Shown in pieces: positions 35,015 through 46,094 of a stretch of 64,000 nt of DNA (position 1 is the first letter of the stretch; each line of letters starts with the position of its first letter). This DNA is from Vibrio tubiashii (lineage in GTDB: Bacteria; Pseudomonadota; Gammaproteobacteria; Enterobacterales; Vibrionaceae): NCBI GenBank assembly GCA_000775715.1, contig JRWQ01000005.1, forward strand, positions 1 to 64,000, written 5' to 3'. Made by a program: the position numbers and the translations under genes. A model generated the notes under the pieces. The model was not told where the DNA came from. It saw only the letters and a list, made by a program, of their open reading frames with translations, and ran no database searches.

Positions 35015-35869
35015 ATGCAGTCCCCATATATTGTCGAGCTAAACGAACAGAACTTCCGCCAAGTGCTTGAAGGATCAATGCAGACCCCAGTACTTATTCA
35101 CTTTTGGGCTCCAATGAGTGAGGAAAGTACACAGGTTATTCCAGAACTGCAGATGCTCGCCCAGCAGTACAATGGCGCTTTTACCCTTGCGCTACTTAAC
35201 TGCGAACAAGAGCAGATGATCGCGAGTCAATTTGGTGTACAGGCACTGCCAACCATAGCGTTATTTATCAATGGGCAGGCTGTCGACGGACTTGGTGGGC
35301 CACAAAACATCACGGCTATTCAAGAGATGCTAACCAAACACCTTCCGAGCCAAGACGAACAGAACTTAAAGCAAGCTCTCGATCTCATCCAAGCGGGACA
35401 GCATGCTCAGGCACTCTCTTTGCTTGAAGCATTAGATCAAGAGTTCAAGCAGAAAGGTGACGTAAAACTCGCGCTAGCAGACTGCTATTTAGAAACGCAA
35501 AACTTCGATCAAGCCAGAAACCTGCTTGACGCGATTCCTCTCGAATATCACGACAACTACTATAAAGGACTGATTGCCAAGCTAGAACTGCACGCACAGG
35601 CGGCCAATAGTCCAGAGATCCAGTCTCTAGAAGAAGCATTGGCGCAAAGTCCAGGTGACTTGAAAATCACCAATGAGCTGGCGTTAAACTACCATCAAGT
35701 AAATAGAGACGAAGAGGCACTTGAGCTGCTTTGGACTATATTACGCAAAGATTTAGGCGCTCTTGACGGTGAAATTAAAAAGTCGTTCATGGATATCTTA
35801 GCCGCCCTTGGGCAAGGTAACCCTACCGCAGGTAAGTATCGTCGACAGCTCTACTCAATTCTCTACTAG
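35015..35869 (+). CDS. cnoX: Thioredoxin-TPR chaperedoxin CnoX (YbbN)
   Basis: CnoX holds unfolded proteins under oxidative stress and hands them to GroEL. The 284-residue product has an N-terminal thioredoxin domain (to about residue 110) and C-terminal TPR-like helical repeats (AGQHAQALSLLEALDQEFKQ, YLETQNFDQARNLLDAIPLE). The active-site position reads WAPMSEES: both catalytic cysteines are gone, more so than in the E. coli protein, which keeps one. The start at 35,015 is set by AAGGAA. It precedes qmcA, in the conserved ybb order. Confidence 0.93.
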   Translation: MQSPYIVELNEQNFRQVLEGSMQTPVLIHFWAPMSEESTQVIPELQMLAQQYNGAFTLALLNCEQEQMIASQFGVQALPTIALFINGQAVDGLGGPQNITAIQEMLTKHLPSQDEQNLKQALDLIQAGQHAQALSLLEALDQEFKQKGDVKLALADCYLETQNFDQARNLLDAIPLEYHDNYYKGLIAKLELHAQAANSPEIQSLEEALAQSPGDLKITNELALNYHQVNRDEEALELLWTILRKDLGALDGEIKKSFMDILAALGQGNPTAGKYRRQLYSILY

Positions 35870-35889
35870 TTCATTCCAAATCATAGACT

Positions 35890-35917
35890 TAAAGCCGGTT
35901 AATCCGGCTTTATTTTT
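35890..35917 (+). terminator. Terminator of cnoX
   Basis: AAAGCCGG-TTAAT-CCGGCTTT followed by ATTTTT, about 22 bases after the stop. Confidence 0.9.
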
Positions 35918-36009
35918 GCCTAAATTACATTCAACTTCTCACTTCTGCCATTGTCACCGGCTGTGCTATAGGCAACAATCAATAGACAACTTATAAAAGG
36001 AACTCAGAT

Positions 36010-36933
36010 ATGGCTATTGATTCATTGATTACTATCGGTGTCTTTCTTGTTGTGGTGATCGCACTGATCATTGCGGCGGTCAAGACAGTACCTCAAGGTA
36101 ACAACTGGACCGTTGAGCGCTTTGGTCGCTACACACAAACCCTTAAGCCAGGCTTAAACATCATCATTCCATTTATCGATGGCATCGGCCATAAGATCAA
36201 TATGATGGAGCGCGTTTTAGACATCCCGGCTCAAGAAGTGATCTCTAAAGATAACGCTAACGTGACTATCGATGCAGTCTGTTTCGTGCAAGTTGTCAAC
36301 GCTGCGCAGGCCGCTTATGAAGTGAATGATCTTGAGCATGCAATCCGCAACTTAACCCTCACCAACATTCGTACTGTTCTTGGTTCTATGGAGTTGGATG
36401 AGATGCTTAGCCAACGTGACATGATCAATACCAAACTGCTTTCTATCGTTGACGAAGCGACTAACCCTTGGGGTGTCAAAGTTACCCGTATTGAAATTAA
36501 AGATGTTCAACCACCAGCAGATCTTACCGCAGCAATGAATGCACAAATGAAGGCCGAACGTAATAAACGTGCTGACATTCTTGAAGCAGAGGGGGTTCGA
36601 CAAGCCGAGATACTAAAAGCAGAAGGCCATAAGCAATCTGAGATTTTGAAAGCAGAAGGCGATAAACAGGCAGCTATTCTGCAAGCTGAAGCGCGCGAAC
36701 GTGCTGCAGAAGCAGAAGCTCGCGCAACCAGCATGGTATCAGAAGCCATTGCGAAAGGTGACATGCAAGCCGTGAATTACTTTATTGCTCAAGGTTACAC
36801 CGACGCACTTAAAACCATTGGCCAAGCTGAAAATGGCAAAATTATCATGTTGCCGCTTGAAGCAACGGGCTTAATGGGCTCAGTGGCGGGAATCGCTGAA
36901 ATGTTTAAACAATCGCAAGATGACGCTAAGTAG
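36010..36933 (+). CDS. qmcA: SPFH/stomatin-like membrane protein QmcA
   Basis: A 307-residue band-7 protein: N-terminal membrane anchor ([17 protein letters not shown]), SPFH domain with [19 protein letters not shown] and [20 protein letters not shown], then a helical coiled coil built of repeats such as [19 protein letters not shown] and [16 protein letters not shown]. Members form large cages in the membrane and interact with FtsH in E. coli. It is followed at once by an NfeD-like gene, the usual pair. Confidence 0.95.
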   Translation: MAIDSLITIGVFLVVVIALIIAAVKTVPQGNNWTVERFGRYTQTLKPGLNIIIPFIDGIGHKINMMERVLDIPAQEVISKDNANVTIDAVCFVQVVNAAQAAYEVNDLEHAIRNLTLTNIRTVLGSMELDEMLSQRDMINTKLLSIVDEATNPWGVKVTRIEIKDVQPPADLTAAMNAQMKAERNKRADILEAEGVRQAEILKAEGHKQSEILKAEGDKQAAILQAEARERAAEAEARATSMVSEAIAKGDMQAVNYFIAQGYTDALKTIGQAENGKIIMLPLEATGLMGSVAGIAEMFKQSQDDAK

Positions 36934-36935
36934 AG

Positions 36936-37397
36936 GTGGTTGTGTTTGAGTTATTGGAAAGTATCAACCATTGGCACTGGCTAGCTTTCGGGCTAGCCCT
37001 TCTTGCTATCGAACTATTAGGCACTGCAGGTTACTTCCTTTGGTTAGGTTTATCGGCCCTGATCGTCGGCGTACTACTCACCTTGGTTCCAATGAGTTGG
37101 CAGCTTCAGTGGGTGGCTTTCGCTGCTTTTGCTTTAATCACTACCTGGCTATGGTGGCGCAGGCAATTTAAAGCGGATAGACAGTCTGATGCTGAGCGCG
37201 ACCTGAACCAGAAAAATAAGCAACTCATCGGCCAAGTCGTGCGCTTAGATGAGGACTTTCCTGCTGGAAAAGGACGTATTAGAGTTGGTGACACAACGTG
37301 GAGTGCTCTTTCCGAACAAGATCTCTCCTCAGGTCAACAGGTCAAGATCACCGAAGTTAATGGGATTATTTTAACTGTTAAGCCATTAGAGCCGTAA
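36936..37397 (+). CDS. NfeD-like membrane protein (YbbJ-like)
   Basis: A 153-residue protein with two or three N-terminal membrane helices (WLAFGLALLAIELLGTAGYF, FAAFALITTWLW) and a C-terminal OB-fold soluble domain (NKQLIGQVVRLDEDF; SGQQVKITEVNGIILTVKP). It is the short NfeD type without the ClpP-like protease domain and partners the SPFH protein upstream. The start is GTG, either 36,936 or 36,942; the ribosome-like AGAGG at 36,932 fits the second better. Confidence 0.92.
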   Translation: MVVFELLESINHWHWLAFGLALLAIELLGTAGYFLWLGLSALIVGVLLTLVPMSWQLQWVAFAAFALITTWLWWRRQFKADRQSDAERDLNQKNKQLIGQVVRLDEDFPAGKGRIRVGDTTWSALSEQDLSSGQQVKITEVNGIILTVKPLEP

Positions 37398-37499
37398 ATG
37401 TTATGCGCCAATTTGCGTTTGTAGAGCGCAACCTAAAAATGTCTTCAAGACTGAGTTTACAACTCGTATCAAAAGTACTTTTATTATCCATATAAACAT

Positions 37500-37526
37500 A
37501 AAAAGGAACCAAGTTGGTTCCTTTTT
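37500..37526. terminator. Bidirectional terminator after the NfeD-like gene
   Basis: AAAAAGGAACC-AAGTT-GGTTCCTTTTT, a near-perfect 11-base stem between convergent genes. Confidence 0.9.
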
Positions 37527-37545
37527 ATTATTATTCAAACATTTA

Positions 37546-38355
37546 CTATTGGTTAATCAGCTCAACCAAAATCATTTTCTTTTCACTGTCGTTCGCTTGA
37601 CCAAACCAATAAGAGAACATCTGCTCCGCTTGATCTTCAGTGTCTAATTTCGCTTTGATATTTTTACGATTAGAAACAGCCCAATTTGTCACACTTTCTT
37701 TTTGTGTATCATCAAGTTGTTGATACCAATACATGGCCATTTCATAAGATTTGGATTTCTCTACAATACTTGAGGTTTCAACCATTGCTGTTGCAGTTGA
37801 TGCTGCGACTGCAGTGACAGGTTTGGAGCTAAGTTGATTAGTAACACTGTTTCTGACAGCTTCAATATAACCTGCTGGTATATCGAACATCACTTTATTT
37901 TGTTCAGAAGAAGCTAAAGCAAATCTAAGGCCGCTCTTCTCAGCCTCAACTAGAGCAGATTCACTAACATCAAACTTAAATAGTTGTCTTTGTGTACAAA
38001 TGTCACTGCAAGTTTCGGCGGTCGGCGCTAAAGACTTCAAGGGAATTTTTTTGCCTTCGAGCTCAGCGTATCTATACTCGCTATAATTTTTGAAATATTT
38101 GACTTCCATAGCGATAAATGAGCTCGGTGTTGCCCCTTGAGCATATGGCGCCACATAGTTTAATGCAACCGTTGACTGAGTGAGCTGAGCACCTTTACTC
38201 ACTTCAGCATCAGGAGAAAGTAATTTTCCCTCGACTAAATAGTAATTTTGTTTGGTTTCAATTTGCGCTACAACATCACTAAAATCGCTGCTTGAATCTA
38301 GCGTGGTGCAACCAACCATCAATGCAACCAGAGATACGACTAAACATTTTTTCAT
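37546..38355 (-). CDS. Hypothetical lipoprotein downstream of porin
   Basis: The 269-residue product has a lipoprotein signal ending LMVGC (Cys16). I do not recognise the middle part, which has two close cysteines (ETCSDICTQR) that could pair. The C-terminal third holds two related helical segments: MAMYWYQQLDDTQKESVTNW and MFSYWFGQANDSEKKMILVE. This pattern recalls the C-terminal helix of the DUF2057 protein at 17,527. It follows a porin gene, as that one does. Function unknown. Confidence 0.75.
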   Translation of the reverse strand: MKKCLVVSLVALMVGCTTLDSSSDFSDVVAQIETKQNYYLVEGKLLSPDAEVSKGAQLTQSTVALNYVAPYAQGATPSSFIAMEVKYFKNYSEYRYAELEGKKIPLKSLAPTAETCSDICTQRQLFKFDVSESALVEAEKSGLRFALASSEQNKVMFDIPAGYIEAVRNSVTNQLSSKPVTAVAASTATAMVETSSIVEKSKSYEMAMYWYQQLDDTQKESVTNWAVSNRKNIKAKLDTEDQAEQMFSYWFGQANDSEKKMILVELINQ

Positions 38356-38435
38356 ATCAATTCCCTAATTTAAATTTTACCCTATATTACAACCATTTGG
38401 AGGTTATCAATAGAGTGTTACTCCACACATTACAT

Positions 38436-38465
38436 AATAAAAACGCTGGCCACTAGGACCAGCGT
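38436..38465 (-). terminator. Terminator of the second porin gene
   Basis: ACGCTGG/CCAGCGT with a 9-base loop and an A run on the left, 28 bases after the porin stop on the minus strand. Confidence 0.8.
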
Positions 38466-38492
38466 AATAACGTCATACAGTCGTTCTAGCGA

Positions 38493-39644
38493 TTAGAAAC
38501 CGTACTCTAGACCTACACGTACAACAAAGATTTCAGTGTTCTTACCGTCATCTTTAAGGTCACGTTGCGCTACACGTACATAAGGTACGAAACCATTATG
38601 AACGTACATTAGCTGACCAGAAAGAATGCTATCTTCATCGTTCTGTTTAACGCCAGCCTTTTCAGACTCCATGTTCGCCGCATAACCTAGCTTGAAGCCC
38701 CAAGGGCCATTCCAGTACTGACCGATAATAGAGTAAGAATCCTGCTCAGATTTCACGCCTGTAGCAACATCTTTAGACTCACCCGCTTTGTACGCCGCCG
38801 CTAAACCAAAACCAGCTGGTAGTGACGCTTCAAAACCAACGATGTAACCGAAGGTATCAGCGTTAACCTGAGCTGCAGCTTTTGCAGACTGGTAAGTATC
38901 ACCAACAACTTGAGTCACGTCGTTCACGTCTTTACAGCCAGCAGCTACAGAACACACTTCGTACTTGTCTGCAACAGCGTCAGAGAGTTTACGATCGTTT
39001 TCAGTTTCAATACCTGCGTGAATTGTGAAGCTATCACCAAGTTTGTAGTGAGCATTCGCGCCATAGAAGTAGTTATCTTTAACGCTAGACTCACCACGAC
39101 CTGCTGCTAGAGCAAAACTAAAGCCGTTGTAATCTTTCGAGTCAAAGCGAGCCATGTCACCATGACGGTCGCGGTTGTACTTAACTGTTGAACCCCAGTC
39201 AAAGGCGGCACCTAGACCTGGGTTTGAGTATGGCCAGTCAATGATTTCGTACATTGGCGTCAACATACGACCAAAGCGAACTTTACCCCAATCACCTTGA
39301 AGTCCTAGGAACGTATCACGGTTACCTAATGTCGCACCATCACCGTTCTCACCCACGTAACCAGACTCAATCTGCATAAATACGTTAAGGTCATCAAACA
39401 TATCTTTGCTAGCACGGAAACCAATACGAGATTCGTTTTCGTAGTCGTAACCAGTACTCTTATCAGTTACAACACCAGTGCCCATATTCGTTTCATCAGT
39501 ATCGTAATTAACAATAGAGATCGCCGCTACACCGTACGCTTCTACTTGAAAGTCGCTGTTTACACCAACTTGCTTAGCCATAGCGCCTGTTGAAGCTAGT
39601 GCTACTGCTGTACCAATTAGAGTACGCTTAAAAAATTTGTCCAT
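38493..39644 (-). CDS. OmpU-like porin, second copy
   Basis: A 383-residue outer-membrane porin with signal peptide ending STGAMA, barrel periodicity, constriction segment RFGRMLTPMYEIIDWPYSNP, and a terminal Phe (VGLEYGF). It shares DFQVEAYGVAAISIVNYD-type and ESRIGFRASKD motifs with the porin at 18,236. It has two cysteines in a large external loop (EVCSVAAGCKD), a plausible disulfide. A strong ribosome site AGGAG and a long structured leader suggest heavy, regulated expression. ToxR control is likely by analogy only. Confidence 0.93.
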   Translation of the reverse strand: MDKFFKRTLIGTAVALASTGAMAKQVGVNSDFQVEAYGVAAISIVNYDTDETNMGTGVVTDKSTGYDYENESRIGFRASKDMFDDLNVFMQIESGYVGENGDGATLGNRDTFLGLQGDWGKVRFGRMLTPMYEIIDWPYSNPGLGAAFDWGSTVKYNRDRHGDMARFDSKDYNGFSFALAAGRGESSVKDNYFYGANAHYKLGDSFTIHAGIETENDRKLSDAVADKYEVCSVAAGCKDVNDVTQVVGDTYQSAKAAAQVNADTFGYIVGFEASLPAGFGLAAAYKAGESKDVATGVKSEQDSYSIIGQYWNGPWGFKLGYAANMESEKAGVKQNDEDSILSGQLMYVHNGFVPYVRVAQRDLKDDGKNTEIFVVRVGLEYGF

Positions 39645-40092
39645 GGAAAAAACTCCTAAAAATGGATATAGCTATTTTATTCTTTCTCACCTTAAGTTGG
39701 CCGCCGAAGGGAGAAATCATTTCCTATGCGAAAGCCGCGAATTAATCATTAATGCTTGGCTTTCAATTTCCTGCATACACACTGTGTATCCATGCCTCTC
39801 AGACTAACTTCGCGACGAAAAACATCAACTAGAACTTAATTTTCATGTAAAAAAATATGACCTGCTACAAATTTTTATGATTCCAGTGATCCAGATCGAC
39901 AATGGCAAATACGACAAGTTCAAAAAATATTAAACAAAATAAAATCAAATACTTAAATATAAAACACACTAAAACATATTTGAAGTGTGTCGCATAAATT
40001 TATTATTTCAGAAACATTTCCATCTAATAAGATCAGTATCACAGAACAGTATTTCATAATATGAGGGTAGAAAAGGGTGGTTTTATTTTTGA
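39645..40092. other. Leader and promoter region of the second porin, no gene
   Basis: No gene is seen. On the minus-strand leader there is a hairpin GAAAGCC/GGCTTTC with an AT-rich loop (39,730-39,764) and a short one ATACACA-C-TGTGTAT (39,775-39,789). Further up, 39,840-40,030 is strongly AT-rich with A runs, the kind of sequence ToxR-type regulators bind. I could not fix a single -35/-10 pair. Confidence 0.5.
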
Positions 40093-40117
40093 CAAAAAAA
40101 AACCACCCTAAGGTGGT
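40093..40117 (-). terminator. Terminator of ligA
   Basis: ACCACC-CTAA-GGTGGT with nine A on the left, giving T on the minus strand, 22 bases after the ligA stop. Confidence 0.85.
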
Positions 40118-40138
40118 CTTTAGTGGATTTTAGATAGG

Positions 40139-42202
<2,064 letters not shown>

Positions 42203-42272
42203 TTAAGATGCGAGGTTCTGTGGGTACTATTTTCTTGATTGCTGGGAGGCAGCCAAGCAGTGAAGTCGATAC

Positions 42273-42304
42273 AAAAAATCCCCAAACCTGAGGCTTGAGG
42301 ATTT
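42273..42304 (-). terminator. Terminator of zipA
   Basis: AAATCCCCAAACC/GGCTTGAGGATTT, an imperfect stem, with A run on the left. It lies between zipA and ligA, so ligA likely needs its own start or read-through. Confidence 0.65.
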
Positions 42305-42343
42305 ATATATAACAATGCCGCTAAACGGTCTATTCTTTTCTAC

Positions 42344-43234
42344 TTATCCATTTTGCGCTGCTTTAAACGCTTGGATCTGTGCTCGATAACTATCTAGACG
42401 ATTTGGCGTCATTAGGTTTCTTGCATCATCAAGTACGTTCGCGCCTAAGTCATCAGCAATCTGCTGAGCCGTTTTAAGCATCAACTTGAAGTTTTGTTCA
42501 GCATCACCAAAACAAGGCATGGTCATAAAGAACGAAATCCCTTTTGTCGTGAATGATGCAGGGTCATCGTGATCTAGCGTTCCTGGCTGCATCATATTCG
42601 CCACACTAAATAGCACTTTCCCCGTGCCAGATAAATCAGCATGACGATGGAAGATATCCATTTCACCGTAAATTAGGCCGTTTTGCTGCATACTATCAAA
42701 CAGCTTAGTACCAACAAACGGTTCATCACCTGCGCAATGAACATTCAGCACAATCACTTCTAGTGGCGCTTCTTCTTGTGGCTGCTTGTTCTCTGATTCT
42801 TGGGCTACCTTGACAGGTTCAGTTATCGGTTCTAATGGTTGTGGAGAAACGTCATCGATATCATCAACATCATCTAAAGACTGAGTCGAAAATGAAGGAA
42901 CATCGAGCTCAACGTAATCTTTATTTTCTGTAGGATCAATGACTTCAGTTTCAGAAACTTGATAGCTATCAATCAATGGATCTGCAATCACTTCGTCACG
43001 AGCAACGAACTCAGGCTCTTTGCGTTCTTTCTTGATGATTTCAAAGTCATCTTCAGGGGCAAACGCACGTTCTGGTGCCGAGTCAGAATCTTGGTTGTCG
43101 ATATCTAACTTGCCAATTGGCTTAGTGCCAAATTTGGCTTTACCTTCTTTTTTACTCGTCCATAGACCGTGAAACAACAAAGCGGCAATCGCCAGTGCTC
43201 CAACAATTATGAGTACAAATCGCAGTTCCTGCAT
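42344..43234 (-). CDS. zipA: Cell division protein ZipA
   Basis: ZipA tethers FtsZ to the inner membrane. The 296-residue product has an N-terminal membrane anchor ([20 protein letters not shown]), a basic then long acidic and proline-containing linker (about 28-155), and the C-terminal FtsZ-binding domain (about 160-290, with [20 protein letters not shown] and [17 protein letters not shown]). Linker composition and total size are typical. Confidence 0.96.
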   Translation of the reverse strand: MQELRFVLIIVGALAIAALLFHGLWTSKKEGKAKFGTKPIGKLDIDNQDSDSAPERAFAPEDDFEIIKKERKEPEFVARDEVIADPLIDSYQVSETEVIDPTENKDYVELDVPSFSTQSLDDVDDIDDVSPQPLEPITEPVKVAQESENKQPQEEAPLEVIVLNVHCAGDEPFVGTKLFDSMQQNGLIYGEMDIFHRHADLSGTGKVLFSVANMMQPGTLDHDDPASFTTKGISFFMTMPCFGDAEQNFKLMLKTAQQIADDLGANVLDDARNLMTPNRLDSYRAQIQAFKAAQNG

Positions 43235-43426
43235 TTTTAGCTCTCATTTGTTCAATATGAATAGATTATATTGAATCGGTTAAACCTAACTTTGAGTTAC
43301 TCTACCAAAACTCTCCCCTGTTTTAGAACAACTTAATGTGAGAAGTTCCTGAAATCTTGTGATTTTGAACACGCTTTTTTCTTGTTAAGATAGAAAACGT
43401 TCGTTTTTACACCACTGAATTAAAAT

Positions 43427-44179
43427 ATGAATACACAGATTAAACAACGTACAGGCTTCGGATACTTCTTTCACGGATTGGAACTTGCACGTACGCCTGG
43501 CATTCGCCAGTTTGTCATTTTGCCACTACTCGCTAACGTCATTCTTGTTGGTGGTGCTCTGTTTTACCTATTTTCCAACTTAGACCGTTGGATCAACCAA
43601 TGGATGGGACAACTGCCAGAGTTCTTGTCTTGGTTAAGCTATCTTTTATGGCCAATTTTAGTGATTACGATTCTGGCGACGTTTTCTTATTTTTTTAGTA
43701 CTTTAGCCAACTTCATTGCTGCGCCGTTTAACGGCTTACTTGCAGAGAAGGTTGAAGAGTATCTAACCAATCAAAAAGTTAATGATGATGGCGTGATGGC
43801 TGTTATTAAAGATACGCCAAGAATACTCGCACGTGAGTGGCGTAAGCTTATTTATGTACTGCCAAAAGCTATCGGTCTATTTTTGTTGCTACTGATTCCA
43901 GCGCTAGGCCAAACCTTGGGGCCATTGTTATGGTTTATCTTTACCGCTTGGATTTTAGCCATCCAGTACTGTGACTACCCATTCGACAACCATAAAGTGC
44001 CGTTCAACGACATGCGTAACAATTTGAAACAAAAACAGGGCAAGGCCTATAGCTTCGGCGCATTAGTGTCAGTCTTCACAACGATTCCTATCTTGAACTT
44101 GTTTGTTATGCCCATTGCCGTTTGCGGCGCAACCTCTATGTGGGTGGCTGAGTTTAAACGAGTGACGAGTGACGAGTGA
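43427..44179 (+). CDS. cysZ: Sulfate transporter CysZ
   Basis: Inner-membrane sulfate carrier feeding cysteine synthesis. The 250-residue product has the family features [20 protein letters not shown], several membrane helices, [19 protein letters not shown] and [13 protein letters not shown]. It is followed by cysK, the classical pair. The last codons (RVTSDE and stop) lie in a GAGTGAC heptad repeat, so the end of the protein has been rewritten by that repeat. Confidence 0.95.
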   Translation: MNTQIKQRTGFGYFFHGLELARTPGIRQFVILPLLANVILVGGALFYLFSNLDRWINQWMGQLPEFLSWLSYLLWPILVITILATFSYFFSTLANFIAAPFNGLLAEKVEEYLTNQKVNDDGVMAVIKDTPRILAREWRKLIYVLPKAIGLFLLLLIPALGQTLGPLLWFIFTAWILAIQYCDYPFDNHKVPFNDMRNNLKQKQGKAYSFGALVSVFTTIPILNLFVMPIAVCGATSMWVAEFKRVTSDE

Positions 44180-44180
44180 G
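44160..44180. repeat. GAGTGAC heptad repeat at the cysZ end
   Basis: Almost three copies of GAGTGAC; the last supplies the cysZ stop codon. Followed 85 bases on by a GACGAAGTCCGTTCC core, as in the element at 1-190. Confidence 0.6.
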
Positions 44181-44209
44181 TCTGGAGAGTTGGCAGTTTG
44201 TGCCAACTC
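44178..44209 (+). terminator. Terminator of cysZ
   Basis: GAGTTGGCA-GTTTG-TGCCAACTC followed by TTTTGT. Confidence 0.88.
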
Positions 44210-44265
44210 TTTTGTCTGGTTTATTCTCTCGAAGCTAGAAACTCGAAGCTCGCAGCTTTCTCTAT

Positions 44266-44280
44266 GACGAAGTCCGTTCC
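44266..44280. repeat. GACGAAGTCCGTTCC repeat core
   Basis: Matches the core of units A and B at 101-112 and 167-180. Preceded by CTCGAAGCT-rich degenerate repeats (44,228-44,255). It lies in the cysZ-cysK gap. Confidence 0.5.
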
Positions 44281-44432
44281 TATTTCCACCCTTTCATATC
44301 ATATAACTATTTAATCCTTTTCTCGTTTTTTAACCTGGCCTAATCTGTATTCTACAAACCAATCCACTACGAATATGTCTATTTGGAGTAGAGACTCGAA
44401 ATAGACTTGAAACAGAGATGAAGGATCACACC

Positions 44433-45401
44433 ATGAGCAAAATCTACGAAGACAACTCTCAGACTATTGGTAACACACCTCTTGTACGCCTAAATAAAGT
44501 AAGTAACGGTAACGTGCTAGCCAAAGTAGAAGCACGTAACCCAAGCTTCAGTGTTAAATGTCGTATCGGTGCCAACATGATTTGGGAAGCTGAAAAAGCT
44601 GGCACGCTAAAGCCAGGCGTAGAGCTTGTTGAACCAACAAGTGGTAACACTGGTGTGGCACTGGCATTCGTTGCAGCAGCACGTGGTTACAAACTAACGC
44701 TAACTATGCCTGAATCAATGAGCCTAGAGCGTCGTAAACTTCTTAAAGCGTTGGGGGCGAACCTAGAGCTAACGGAAGCGGCAAAAGGTATGAAGGGGGC
44801 AATTGCTAAAGCGGAAGAGATTGTTGCCGGTAACCCTGACAAGTACCTACTGCTACAACAGTTCAACAACCCAGCTAACCCACAGATCCATGAAAAAACA
44901 ACCGGTCCAGAGATCTGGGACGCAACTGATGGCGAAGTTGATGTATTCGTCGCGGGCGTTGGTACTGGTGGTACGATTACAGGTACAAGCCGCTACATTA
45001 AGGGTGAGAAAGGTAAAAACATCGTTTCTGTAGCCGTAGAACCAGCTGAATCTCCAGTGATTGCTCAAGCACTTGCTGGTGAAGAAATTCAACCAGCACC
45101 ACACAAAATCCAAGGTATTGGTGCAGGTTTCATCCCTGGTAACCTAGATTTAGAGCTTGTTGACCGCGTAGAGTCAGTGACTTCTGACGAAGCAATTGCA
45201 ATGGCTCGTCGCCTAATGGAAGAGGAAGGTATCCTGGCGGGTATTTCATCTGGCGCGGCAGTAGTCGCAGCAAACAGACTCGCGGAACTGCCTGAGTTTG
45301 AAGGGAAAACAATTGTTACAGTTTTGCCAAGTTCAGGTGAGCGTTACCTAAGTACAGCCCTATTTGCAGGTATCTTTACTGAAAAAGAGAACCAGCAGTA
45401 A
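44433..45401 (+). CDS. cysK: Cysteine synthase A
   Basis: Pyridoxal-phosphate enzyme joining sulfide to O-acetylserine to give cysteine. The 322-residue product has [13 protein letters not shown], the PLP lysine region [19 protein letters not shown], the substrate loop [12 protein letters not shown] and the phosphate-binding loop [15 protein letters not shown] prefer ATG 44,433, set 7 bases after AAGGA, over an ATG 15 bases upstream. It has its own terminator. Confidence 0.97.
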   Translation: MSKIYEDNSQTIGNTPLVRLNKVSNGNVLAKVEARNPSFSVKCRIGANMIWEAEKAGTLKPGVELVEPTSGNTGVALAFVAAARGYKLTLTMPESMSLERRKLLKALGANLELTEAAKGMKGAIAKAEEIVAGNPDKYLLLQQFNNPANPQIHEKTTGPEIWDATDGEVDVFVAGVGTGGTITGTSRYIKGEKGKNIVSVAVEPAESPVIAQALAGEEIQPAPHKIQGIGAGFIPGNLDLELVDRVESVTSDEAIAMARRLMEEEGILAGISSGAAVVAANRLAELPEFEGKTIVTVLPSSGERYLSTALFAGIFTEKENQQ

Positions 45402-45427
45402 TACGTAGCGAAATCAATTTTTCGTCT

Positions 45428-45454
45428 AAAAAAGCCCCATTCAGGGGCTTTTTT
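45428..45454 (+). terminator. Terminator of cysK
   Basis: AAAAAAGCCCC-ATTCA-GGGGCTTTTTT, a symmetrical strong terminator. Confidence 0.93.
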
Positions 45455-45455
45455 G

Positions 45456-45483
45456 TTGATCCCTGCCCCACCTTTGGTAATAT
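45456..45483 (+). promoter_or_regulatory. Possible sigma-70 promoter for ptsHI
   Basis: TTGATC (45,456), 16-base gap, TAATAT (45,478). It would give a ptsH leader of about 210 bases. No clean CRP site was found near it. Confidence 0.5.
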
Positions 45484-45538
45484 CAGGGCTGTTTTATTTC
45501 TAGCATCAAAATAAAAAGCTAGATAAGGATTTCAGGCA

Positions 45539-45610
45539 ATGGTGAACAACAGCATAGACTGGTGGCCCATTGTTAAATTCACAGCCAGTATCAGTTCTGA
45601 CACGAAATGA
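45539..45610 (+). CDS. Possible 23-residue leader ORF upstream of ptsH
   Basis: ATG to TGA encodes MVNNSIDWWPIVKF... ending SSDTK. AAGGAT lies 8 bases upstream of the ATG, a better ribosome site than that of many genes here. It sits in the 246-base leader between the cysK terminator and ptsH. The rest of the leader (45,611-45,700) shows nothing else. It may be a chance ORF. Confidence 0.35.
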   Translation: MVNNSIDWWPIVKFTASISSDTK

Positions 45611-45700
45611 ACACTCTGCAACTAGCAGAATGAATAAATTGCGGTTAAGCTAAATCTGGTTAAGAAACTATCAAAAAATAAATCAATTGGGGTATATAAC

Positions 45701-45958
45701 ATGTACGAGAAGCAAGTAGAAATCACTGCAGAAAACGGTCTTCACACTCGTCCAGCTGCACAGTTCGTTAAAGAAGCTAAATCATTCGACGCGGACATCA
45801 CTGTGACTTCTAACGGTAAAAGCGCTAGCGCGAAGAGCCTATTCAAGCTACAAACTCTTGGCCTAGTAAAAGGTACAGTAGTTTCTATCTCAGCTGAGGG
45901 CCCACAAGCTCAACAAGCTGTTGACCACCTAGTAGCTCTAATGGACAAGCTACACTAA
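45701..45958 (+). CDS. ptsH: Phosphocarrier protein HPr
   Basis: HPr passes phosphate from enzyme I to the sugar-specific EIIA proteins. The 85-residue product has the active His15 in [12 protein letters not shown] and the regulatory-type Ser46 in [12 protein letters not shown]. It heads ptsH-ptsI-crr. A hairpin just after the gene may allow more HPr than enzyme I to be made. Confidence 0.98.
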   Translation: MYEKQVEITAENGLHTRPAAQFVKEAKSFDADITVTSNGKSASAKSLFKLQTLGLVKGTVVSISAEGPQAQQAVDHLVALMDKLH

Positions 45959-45974
45959 TCAGGTCTCCTATTTT

Positions 45975-46007
45975 AAAGCCATTTTGTGTAAGCAAAATGG
46001 CTTTGTT
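45975..46007 (+). terminator. Hairpin between ptsH and ptsI
   Basis: AAAGCCATTTTG-TGTAAG-CAAAATGGCTTT followed by GTTG. A 12-base stem inside the operon, probably a partial terminator. Confidence 0.65.
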
Positions 46008-46094
46008 GGAAATAGACCCAAATATAAGCTACAACTATTCGTTAGCGCACTCATTATTCTCCCGTTTAAAAGTTGACCAATTTAAGGTAAGGCT

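Noticed and set aside
45560..45640. CRP site in the ptsH promoter region
   Set aside because: A TCACA half-site is present but the partner half at the right spacing reads CATTG, not TGTGA.
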